Source: Cardiocondyla obscurior (taxonomy: Eukaryota > Arthropoda > Insecta > Hymenoptera > Formicidae). From it: a stretch of 64,000 nucleotides of DNA. The notes under the pieces were generated by a model. That model did not search any database. It was not told where the DNA came from and saw only the letters and a program-made list of their open reading frames with translations. The number at the start of each line of letters is the position of its first letter. The stretch's first letter is position 1. Shown here in pieces: positions 39,459-49,400 of the stretch. Position numbers and translations under genes: made by a program. The stretch is from the NCBI RefSeq assembly GCF_019399895.1, contig NC_091869.1, positions 6,510,001 to 6,574,000 of the forward strand. The letters run 5' to 3'.

Positions 39459-41268
39459 GTACCGCAAACTCTTTTAACGTTCGGAAATATCGCGCACGAG
39501 CGAGAAATATTATTATATTACAAGCATATATTTATTGTTATATTAATTAATGCAACTGGGATGAGATATAAAGCAAGAATTGAAATACGTGAGAAGAATT
39601 ACGGGCTAATAAAATGTAAAGATTAAGCGCAAACAAGTCTAAGTCGTGTTACGTCGTGGCATTTGTTTCGCGAGCAATAACCGGTGAGATATTTCGTTTT
39701 AACGGGCATTTAAAAGAACATCAAGCGCATCTTAATTCGCGTTCTCCTCGATCTCTCCCCGTCGTTTTCTTTCTATTTGTATTGGTCTTTCGCTGCACTC
39801 GACGGATCGAAGAATGTTTACCGATAGAACAAGTTTTACGAGAGTCTATAAAGCATCGCGCTGCCCCGGCTAAACACTTAATACTCGTCGCGGGACTGAC
39901 TGTCTGACGTAGTCGCAAGCACAGCGCGAGGGGAACGTTGTATTTTAATTACGCCGGATACCGCTTTATGATCTTATAACGGTCATGAACGAACCGACGC
40001 TAGGATTACGAGTCTCCGTGGACGATCGTAACATTCGCGAAAATACATCTTTCATCGCCGGTTGTATTTATGTCTTGTAGCAATAATGTAAAAAGGCTAC
40101 GTGGCGGGCGTACTTTGAAAATTACTTTAGGGAAATTAGATATTAAACTAGTAAGCCGTCGGTCTCCGTATAATAGAGGGTTACGTGAAATACCTTACAT
40201 CAAAACCGCAAAGACATTAAATCAATACCGTATTAACGTCGCGAACGCGAACGCCGGAAGTTCATCGCGATTAACAAGGATAATTATTTTCCGCTACACT
40301 GCACTGATACCGAATATTGTTTTTCGCCTGATTAGGTGAGACTGGCCGAGGAGAGTTTTAAAATTTACATGCAAATTATTTTCTGAACAATTTCGCTGAA
40401 ATTATTTTTCGCGTTGTCGCATTTTTTTTTTTATTTTTTTTATATTTTATATACATCAATTTTTTTTAAGGAACGGCGCAATTTAAGAGAAAAGAATATA
40501 CATATATTCAGCGAGTATTTACGTCTATTTAAATAAAAAGGGCAAAGTAAGAAATAATTCTTCTCTGCTTTTAGATAGCATTTTTTTATCGTTAATAAAA
40601 TATCCCTCCCGAACTTTCTATAAATTTCCATATATATTTTCTTTTAAAATTCTAATTTTTAGATGACACCTGACTGTACTCATTTAAGTCAGGGGAGCAT
40701 TGCTTTTTGCATTAAACATTCTTTGAAGCATAATGTTCGTAGAGTCTTAAAAGGGTTAAATCTAGTTGCACCCCCGGCCCTTTTCGTTTCCTTCTACTCT
40801 TCACGCCCCTACGGTTTTAATAAGGCTTGATTACGAGTTTTACGAGCAGTCGGCTCGCGTTGCGCATCCCGGTTGATGGCCTCCCTCAAGTGCTGCTTGG
40901 CTCTCGCGAGTAATTAAGTTTACAAGTGCAGCCTGTCTTCGTCGTAGCGGCGCGAGACCTTCTTCTTCGTGTTCGGGTTAAGTGAACGGCGCTTTCCGCG
41001 ATGCAACGACCAATAACGAGTAATTGCAGCCGGAGAGCATTTCCCGGCGTAGTCGCGCGACGAGGGGGATGCGATTATAACGACGGCAATAATCGCGGCC
41101 ACGACGAGGCACAATCACGTTTCCACAATGCTCGGCGATTAGGATTAACATAGTTACCGGTCCCGTTTTCTTTCTCCGCGCCGCCTCGACACGTCTGACG
41201 TAATTCGTCGCGTTATATTCTGTTAACGACGATAATGACACCCGCCACATGGTGGAAATTCGCGTTGT

Positions 41269-41470
41269 CTCATTAATAATGATAACAGCGGTAGCCCCGA
41301 TGAGAAATACGATTTTATTATCATAGTAATTGCGACTCATAATTTTCTGGCAGCAGCATTTGCGCGAGCAGAAATTTATGCTGCCATCTCATTAACAATA
41401 ATGATAATAATAACAGCGGAGAAATATAATTTTGTTTTCATGGAGTCTGTCATGAGGTCGGGAATAATTG
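41269..41470. repeat. Diverged tandem duplication, ~119-bp unit
   Basis: CTCATTAATAATGATAACAGCGG at its core (41269 on) recurs, with small insertions, as CTCATTAACAATAATGATAA..AACAGCGG from 41388. In both copies this is followed by GAGAAATA(C/T)(G/A)ATTTT and a TCAT-containing stretch. The second copy fades out at about 41470. A third CTCATTAATTGTCTCAT at about 41530 may be another remnant. Confidence 0.7.
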
Positions 41471-42506
41471 TTTCCTAGCGAATTAATAGTTTATGTAAAC
41501 GATCGCGGAGTAACTTTCGCGCCGCGGCCTCATTAATTGTCTCATCGTGGTATCGCGTCGTACGTAGCCCGGCACCGAATCGTTTCCCGCGACAAGTGAC
41601 GACAAGCGTCAACTTTTAACCGCGCACGCGACCGGGCATTTATCAAGATCATTTAACGGCCAGAAGAGGATCTTTGTCACGCACGCGTATAATTATTCTC
41701 GGGCGTGTGGTATGCGCTATATGTACGAACGTCCCTCCCGTATAAGCTTAATTAAACGTATAACTGAAATTACGAGCAATTAGAGCATTCAAAGACAAGA
41801 GATTTATGGGATATTCTGCTTATCGCGCACCTAACACGAAAGCAAAACTTTCCAAATTTTCTTACAACGCTTTAATAAGTTTCATTATACTAAATGTGTA
41901 TTTTTACCGCATTGTATGTCGCGAGTTAATCCTTTCACGACTGTTCCCGGTGCGGTTTTTTTTTACGTTTGCATATCGCATATTGGAGTTTATCGCGTAA
42001 TGATTTCTATCTACGGGCAATTTTGGGTAATTTGGAGGAATTGGGGATAAAACGATATTTAAGATGTTTTATCTTACCCTCCCGTATTTACATGTTATTT
42101 AAGTTTAACGTTCTACTCTGCGAATGGGAAGTGGAATTATTGCTGCATAAATGACTAACGTTCTACAAAGCGTAGATAAGGGTAGGTTGCCGTAATTTCC
42201 AGGGACATGGAATAATCCCATTTACCTGATGCTCGAATTACCTCGCCTCGAATCGTGGAATATAAATGATGTCGTGCGTAATTTCGGTAAAAGTCAACGC
42301 GACGCTTATTGCGTACCTGATTCGGCCCGTCGCCTAAGCGCCACGAAATATGCCACTTCGTGACAAAGACAAATTCTCGCAGATATAGTTTCTTTAACGT
42401 GCTCGTCTTACGAGCATGAACAAATAATCAGCCGGTCACTCATTTTTATTTAGCGGAAATACAGTTTTAAAAGAAAAAATTGTGTCATGCATCATTATCG
42501 ACTTAC

Positions 42507-42547
42507 CGGTTCGATGCGCAGCGGCGGAGTTACAGCTACTGATGACA
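42507..42547 (-). ncRNA. Exon D of nested antisense spliced transcript
   Basis: A 41-nt segment on the minus strand between TTATATTATTATGTTACAG and CGAACCG|GTAAGTCG. The intron upstream of its acceptor aligns with the intron upstream of exon C over about 70 nt, including an AT-rich and A-run stretch, so it belongs to the same tandem family. The exon itself is much shorter. In the phase of exon A it would stop after three codons. A further weak candidate lies at 42078-42162 (acceptor CTTTGTAG, donor GGAGG|GTAAGAT). It shows no homology to the others and is not called. Confidence 0.42.
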
Positions 42548-42702
42548 CTGTAACATAATAATATAAATTTTTATTTAGAGATGCCGAAAATAATTTTTAC
42601 TATTAAAAAAAAAAAAAATTATATGAGTCTCTAATCAATTTAATAAAAAAAAGTTTTCTGATATTAGAAATTATTATATTTAAAGAAGAAGGTGATCCTT
42701 AC

Positions 42703-43028
42703 CCAAAGGTTGCTCCGCCGAAGCAGGATGCCTTTCCGAGGCCTCCTCCTCCTCTCAGTTGGGACGTGTCGAGTCCTCCTTCCGCGCACAAGAAACTCGC
42801 GAGAACCGCGACCGTGAATTTAGAATCGCGAGAACTACTACTAATTTAACACTATTTACCGCGCGATACTATCACGACACTCCCGTTTGAAAACAAAATC
42901 GTATTATAAAATTACCCGCCCGAATACTATGCGACATTTCCGTAAAAACGACCGACGAACCGGCTGCGGTTCGTTTAAACAGTAATATCGGCGGTGACGG
43001 CACTTTGAATTGTCCTTGGCACTTTTAT
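42703..43028 (-). ncRNA. Exon C of nested antisense spliced transcript
   Basis: On the minus strand the acceptor is TCTTTATTTCTTTGTTACAG and the donor is CTTTGG|GTAAGGATC. The exon is 326 nt. It shares with exon B a 5' block (AAGTGCCGT..CGCCGAT..ACCGCAGCCGGTTCGTC-like) and a 3' block (GAAGGAGGA..CTGAGAGGAGGAG..GGCAT-like). The middle of about 150 nt has no match in exon B and looks like an insertion. Read in the phase of exon A it would give only 17 codons before a stop. No domain is recognised. Confidence 0.5.
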
Positions 43029-43206
43029 CTGTAACAAAGAAATAAAGATTTACATTGTAGAGATGTTAAAAATATTTATCATTGCTTTAAAAAAAATCTA
43101 TACGCGCCTTTAAGTTAATTTATTAATTAAATAATTTAAAAACTTTTTTCTGGTTGTCTAAACGGCAAATCTATTAATTTTGTATAGACAAAAAAATGAT
43201 TCTTAC

Positions 43207-43411
43207 CTTCCGAGTGGCTCCGCAATGCCCGATGCCCTTCCTGAGCCTGCTCCTCCTCTCAGAACGTCTGGTATGGTCCGGGATCCTCCTTCGATGCATG
43301 AGACATTAGCGAAAGATCTCTCCCAAGATAAATCTGACGAACCGACTGCGATTCGTATATTAGTTATCGGCGACAACGGCACTTGAGCTCCTCCTCAGGG
43401 TCGGTCTTCAT
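43207..43411 (-). ncRNA. Exon B of nested antisense spliced transcript
   Basis: On the minus strand the acceptor is TTTTTATTCTGTTTCAG and the donor is CGGAAG|GTAAGAATC, both close to consensus. The exon is 205 nt. In the phase left by exon A it reads MKTDPEEELKCRCRR and then stops. The other two phases also stop within the first few codons. A premature stop far from the next junctions argues for a non-coding RNA or a target of nonsense-mediated decay. The first ~55 nt and the last ~95 nt align by eye with the ends of exon C. Confidence 0.55.
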
Positions 43412-43925
43412 CTGAAACAGAATAAAAATTTATTTGGTTAGCATGATTAATATTCCAGGATGTTGAGTCCGCCCGCCGTGACGAAATCGTACCTATAATT
43501 GTACTTTACCAGTGCAGAATATCGGTCGCACAACTTACATTCACGTTAGCTAATTTTTTATAAGCAGAGAAGGAACTTATTTATCAACGCGTAACTGCTC
43601 CGGTTGACTACGTACTCGACTGGCTCGACTAAAACAGCGCCAAGGTGATCGCCGGATCACGTGATCATCGCGCGACTCACCTACTGCAACATGAGCCACA
43701 TACGCTGCACGAGCCATGTACACATGTCGCGACCTCTGCCGTTTCCTTCCCGCTACGCAGCGATCGCGCACGAAAGAATTTTCCACACACGGCCGGTAGA
43801 AATAAATCCGCGACCGACTTGCTCTCGAAGCCCGGTCGAAAAGAGCCTAATCACTTGTTCAGAATTATCGGTGATCGCTCTAAGGACACGATTGTAACAT
43901 ACGTGTAAATGGGAATAAAACTTAC

Positions 43926-44192
43926 TTTTGTGGAGTAGTATTTCTTCACAAGGAGTCTCCGCATGCCAAGCACTCCTTGGAGAAGTTCACCCGTGCCTGG
44001 ATACGTCGTGCGTCGCATGTGCGTAATACTTCCGGTGCAGGTGGCTCGTCTCATGTGTAGGTGCTGCGTGTACGGTCGCCGGCGTGAGAGAGAGTGAGAG
44101 CGGTAGCGCGGCTCGGCGCTCGCTTCCCCCACCCTAGCGTCCTCTCCTGGCCCCACTCCTCGCTCCGCTTTACCGCACGCAATTAAAACGCG
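43926..44192 (-). ncRNA. Exon A of nested antisense spliced transcript
   Basis: Seen on the minus strand: a pyrimidine-rich acceptor (AATTCTTTTACAG) ends just before 44192, and a donor (ACAAAA|GTAAGTTT) follows 43926. The 267-nt segment is GC-rich. It carries an open frame from ATG at 44156 (77 codons, starting MGPGEDARVG and ending KKYYSTK) that reaches the donor in phase 0. Its donor-proximal part, roughly 43930-43995, resembles the same part of exon B, and its acceptor-side intron edge resembles that of exons C and D. Because it has its own acceptor, it is an internal rather than a first exon. I recognise no protein domain. The call rests on splice signals and internal homology, not on any transcript. 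Confidence 0.5.
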
Positions 44193-45451
44193 CTGTAAAA
44201 GAATTAAAACGCCGAATGTTATGTTGAGTATTAATTGAATATTAATTTCAACGCGTCGCGTATGTAACTGCTGGATATTTGTCGATTAATCAATCGCTCG
44301 TAATTTGCGTAATCAACGTAGAAAAATTAATACAGTTTATATATAAATGTATATATAAATTCTATTTTACAAAAAGCAAAAAGTGTCCGAAATGTTCTAT
44401 AAGATGCGTACATCTGTAATTCATTGCTGGAAATTATTTCAGTAATTTAGTCCTTTTATTTTTATCTTAATATTTAATAATTTAAATAGATGAATAATTT
44501 AAAGCTGTGTAATAATTGATTTGATTTCCGAGTAATTTACGACAATGCTGACGTTAGATATAATCTTTTTTTAAGTATTTGTATTTATTTATTTGGAAAG
44601 ACTACTCTTTTCTCTCGAAAAACCGAAAATAATTTCTACATGACTTTGCGTTATATATTTCTATCAAATATGTCTTTTTTAACCCCGAGTAAAAAATGGT
44701 GCTTTACACTTCAGCTGAAATAAATCTCCATAAATTGTTATTATATACGTTTTGTATGTTTGAACATCAAAATCAATTTTTCTCGAAACGTTTCTAAATG
44801 GTTCTTGATCGTTATTGCCGTGTACCCGCCATTTGTCACGGCCAATGGAAATCACGCGCATAAATCATGCGATCTTGTCACGCGCCGATCAGGCTCGATC
44901 CGAGTTTGATAAAGAATATATATTGGAAAGGATTCATTGAATAAAGTCCCTAAATTTCCATCGTCGGCGTGGCGAATAGATTTCCGCTGCGCTCGTATGA
45001 GAGAAGAACGTATATCGCAAATAAGTGTTTCAAGTAGAAAGAATTTATCGCTCGGCTTCTACGCTCTCGACACGTGTATATCTCCCGCGAAATCGATATG
45101 CGATTTCGATGCTCGCCGTACATTTCCACCACCGGATGTTCGCGGAATACCGTCGCGTTCGACGAGCGATGATATGTTTTATTCATTTTTCGCACTCTAA
45201 ATTCATAACATTTCGCAAAACAGACAGCTTTATTCCACGTGTGTTGAAACTTTTTTCGGCCACCGTGCTCGACATAAACGATTACGAAAAAATCGCGATT
45301 GATTCCAGAACGAATTTCACGAATACCAGGGGGGGGAGGGAAGCTCGCTCGGATCTCGATCAACCTGACGGCGAACGAACGAAAGATAAAATGTTGCCGC
45401 GACTCAGAGTTAAACTTTACTACTGCTGGAAGAACGCTCGTCCAAGTTACT

Positions 45452-45536
45452 TAGGGGTCGTAAACCCGAAGTGCATAATTCAACGCGGCTCAACGAGCGT
45501 CACGCATTTCGGGTTTACGATCCCTAACGAACGTTA
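45452..45536. other. Long imperfect hairpin (possible pre-miRNA or palindromic element)
   Basis: The arm at 45452-45474 pairs with the arm at 45514-45536 at 21 of 23 positions; both differences are G in one arm against A-for-G in the other, so one arm of the RNA could still form G-U pairs. The loop is 39 nt. The total length (85 nt) and stem fit an animal pre-miRNA. A small inverted-repeat element is the alternative. I recognise no known miRNA seed. Confidence 0.7.
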
Positions 45537-46430
45537 TGCGATTTCGCGTGCTATTAAATAAAATCCATTTACTGCGGACAAAATCGCCAACTTTTAAGCC
45601 ACGCGACATGAGTTCGCTTGCTGCTATGTCTCGGCTAAATTTTATCGCCTATCACCAAACTGAGGTCATAACAAACTTGACCACGTATAAAAACAATGTA
45701 TTCCTCGCTCGGAACTAACGTAGGTTGTATAAATCGCTCGCGCAGGTAGGTACTCTATAAACCCACTAAAATATTTCATATGTAGTATATTTTACATCGC
45801 ACGCTGTTTTTAAATTGTTACGCGAAATTTGAACATTATTTATCGGCAGATTCCTCGAAAGATTCGCGATCGAATCTACCGGACGTACAACCAGAAAGGG
45901 GGAGGAAAAAGGGAGGAAAAAAAAATAGGATATTAAATGCATTCGAAACCGCGTATAGATTTACATAATATCGATACAGGTGGGCTGCAAGAATATAATC
46001 CTCAGGTCGGCCAGCTTTGAAATATCACACGCCACATTCTGTATAATCCGTTTCTTTAATTTGCATATTAAATACATATTCGAGTCCCTGTACTCTCGTC
46101 CTCTCTCTTGTCTCTTTCTTTCTCCGTGCTATTCCTCTAAAACCCTTTCTCTCCCGCTGCCCCCGACACATAAATATGTACCCTATCCGCGGATTCATCT
46201 CGGATTCTACGCGGCCGCTTTTGCGTATAGCATTTGGATGGATATACAGAAGAATAGGAGGAACGAAAAAATTAACTCTCCTGGGAATTCGTTAAACAAG
46301 AAATTGTTCATTACATAGGATCATCCTCGGCTTTACGCTCGGGCGATGCTTTGTGCGATTTCGTTGCAATTATACATCTTCTCTTTGCACCTTTTAATAA
46401 TCTTAACAGTATTTTTTTTATTTTTGTTTT

Positions 46431-46438
46431 ATTTTATT

Positions 46439-46469
<31 letters not shown>

Positions 46470-46470
46470 T
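46431..46470. repeat. (ATTTT)n pentanucleotide repeat
   Basis: Six exact ATTTT units (46431-46460) and a degenerate end. Upstream is T-rich (46411-46430). Confidence 0.95.
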
Positions 46471-49400
46471 AGTCTTTAACAGTCGTGCCATACTGCAGCT
46501 AATTATTTTGATACAATATTATCTAATAATGAGAAACCAAACTGTCAGAGGAAAATATAAATTAAAATATTTTTACTGAAGTAAAATGGTTTGGACATTT
46601 CATATATAAAGTTCTTGTTGATTTATTCTCCTCGTGGGACACATTACAATATGTATGATAATATATTACGGTTGAAAAAGCGAAGTTTGCTTTAACGAAA
46701 GTGTGTCATCATTTATCTAAATTTAATTCCCCTTCTCCCCCGATCAAAAATGACTATCAAGGTTTTGACTCGTCGGTTATTCAAAAAAGCTGTATTATGT
46801 AAGTTTTAATATCGAGCGCCGTCTTGTTCGTCATACTTTTATTTTACGTTAAAGTACGATCAGAATGAAGATTGTTCGCAACGCGCCACCGAACATTAGA
46901 CTTTGTAAAGGGATGTATCGCAATAGTATATTAATCGATAATCAACTTCGGATGAAATAAATCGCATATGACTGAACAGGTTTCATTTTTAACGCTCGTA
47001 ATGTCCTTTGCCGTTCCTTTCTCGTTCACCTTCCGCTTCTCGCTCTCAGCTGTTCCTAGAACGCGGAACGCGAGTGGAGGATATAGAGAGCTAGTAAGAA
47101 TCAAAGGAGACAATATAAGGGACGAGGAAACGAGACTGTCGTGTCAGAAAGAAATGAAGACAGAGCTATCAGTTACAGAACGCCGTCTGCACGGAAGCAA
47201 TTCATTCCGCTTCAACTGTTCAACTCTTATCCGTCCAAGGTTTTCCTTCCACTTTTCCGATGCTGTCCCTCCTCCCGCCGAAATCTTTTGATCTCGCCTG
47301 CTGCGCTTACCTGCGCCACATGTAGCATATGAACTTTGAGCAAAGGCGATATCATTTTGAAAAAAAAAAAAATAAAAAAAAAAGAATGAGTAACGGAGAG
47401 AAACGTAGTTGCAGAAAAAAAAAAATTATATTTGTAACGGGCAGCTGAGAACCAGGCCACACATACACATACACGCATACTCTCACACTCGATTATTTCT
47501 AATCTAAAAGAATCAAACGAATTTCTTGTCACGAAATGTTAAATGAAAATATTTGTAATCCAGAATCAATTGCGCAAGCAGAGCTTCTTAAAATCTTACT
47601 CATAAAGGATATAAAATTTCGTTCTTATGGACGGGATTATTTTTATATTTTATAATTGTACTTTTGACGGCGAAATCTCTGAAAAGAGGTCGCATTTTTG
47701 TTATTTATATATCATCGTGAAACGAAGACACGGCTTAAATGCACATGTACGATGCAATCACCGTAGGCGATATTGTTAATCCCGCGTCACACGCTATCAT
47801 TTTGACACACGGACTTTATTCCACGTGATAACTTTAGGAGAAAAATAGAGTATTATATAACAGGATTAAATTTCTTTACGTTTTAATTACATTCAGGCAT
47901 CAAGATTCACGCGCGCCGATTCTGTTGGCTGCAATTATCGTATAAAATATCCGAAAAATTCTTCGATATAATTTTCAACGCCGTGAAACTACGTAATTAA
48001 AATATATTGATTTGTTTTTTTTTTTTTTTAATAAAAACACGTTTGCTGAACAGCAAGCGTTTTGGCTTTCATTTAAACATATTTAAATTTTATTCGGTTC
48101 TATTAAATAATACGAAAAGAAATAAAACAGCTTGTTAAATATGTAAAACTAAAGTATTATAGATATTCGATATTTTTATCAAGATACGAAACTTGATCGA
48201 GCTAACTTTTACGTTTCTCTTCTGTTCTTCTCATTCTCTCTTTCTCTCTCGCTCGTTCGCTTACTCTCTGCATGCATATGTTTCACCCTCAGTATGCAAA
48301 CATCGTGGCTTTAATTATGCGGACTAATTACCTGAATTAACGCGAATTAACTCCGTGGTCCGTTTGACCTGCCGCTCTCTGCCGGTCCTAAACCCGTTGA
48401 TAATCCGAACGCAGCTCGCACTGATTACCAAAGATCGGTGAGACGTTCCTGCACTTACCGCAAACTACAAGTAGAAACACCGAGCTTTGACGTGTCACGT
48501 TAATTTTCAACCCTATTTACTACAAATCTGAACGGACATTACATCCAGATGGGAAATCTTAAACGAGAAGCTGATAATCGGTGCAACATTATTTTGAACG
48601 TTACAGCTCTTGCAATATTATTTCGCGACAGTTTAATTTTTATTCCTTCGTACTCTAACTGAGATGTGTACTTCTTGACTACCGGGAAAAAAAATACGGA
48701 TTACGTAAGTAACGCTTAGTGTAATAAAAGAATTAATATAAGAGACAGATATAATAAGGAAATAAATTCGAAAAAGTATAAACGATTGATAGAAATAAAA
48801 AATAAAAAAAGAAGTATAAATTATTATTCGATAGAGAGATCGGTGGCAAGGTTGTTAGTTGGTTTACTAAAATAATATTAATTTCATGCTGGTTGATCGC
48901 AACGTAATGTCACAAAGGGACGATTCGCCGCTTTCTTGTCGAGGTGATGCGCAGCTCGTCTTTCCGGCCAGCCAACGTTCCCGATATCGCTCGTTATTAA
49001 AATTAAATTGCATTATTAACGCTTCGCGAACGATTTCCGACGGTTTGTACGGCAATTTGCGGCCGAGAGAGCGTCCGTGGAAATTCGAAAAGGGATTAAC
49101 CAGCCGACCCCCTGTCCCCGCCGTTCTACTTCAGCTCGCCTCTTGCCTTCCCTCCCTCGTCTCTCCACCCTCTTTACAAAGCCTCTCCCTACGGTGCCTT
49201 GCAGGCCGAGGGATTTATACAATTAATTCTCTAATTTGTCGCGCTCACGTCGGATTTCGTCGGTAATAGATTTTCATCGATCGTCACACAACCCGTTCCT
49301 CCTGTAGCTTTTTATCGCCGCTAGCCTTCTACGCGTCCTCTCTTTGTTGCGCTCTTGCTGGCATACATTTTGTTTAATTCTCATGCGTTATAATTATTTT

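Larger units (their letters stand above)
42507..44192 (-). repeat. Ancient tandem duplication covering exons A-D and their introns
   Basis: Four diverged units are arranged head to tail, with acceptor-to-acceptor distances of 781, 383 and 481 nt. The similarity covers splice sites, exon ends and intron edges. On the + strand each unit begins CTGTAA or CTGAAA followed by an A/T-rich purine run. For exons B and C each unit ends in GAT(T/C)CTTACC..GCTCCGC..GATGCC(C/T)TTCC..CTCCTCCTCTCAG. Divergence is considerable, with indels, so the duplication is old. No transposon ends or target-site duplications were seen. Confidence 0.65.

Noticed and set aside
43180..43386. Proline-rich + strand frame over exon B, resembling a frame over exon C
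   Set aside because: The similarity is explained by the DNA duplication. Differences between copies are not biased to synonymous sites on the + strand, and the minus-strand splice signals give a better account.
45025..45561. 178-codon + strand open frame
   Set aside because: No domain, overlapped by a 137-codon frame on the opposite strand, and its 3' part is the long hairpin. Likely chance.
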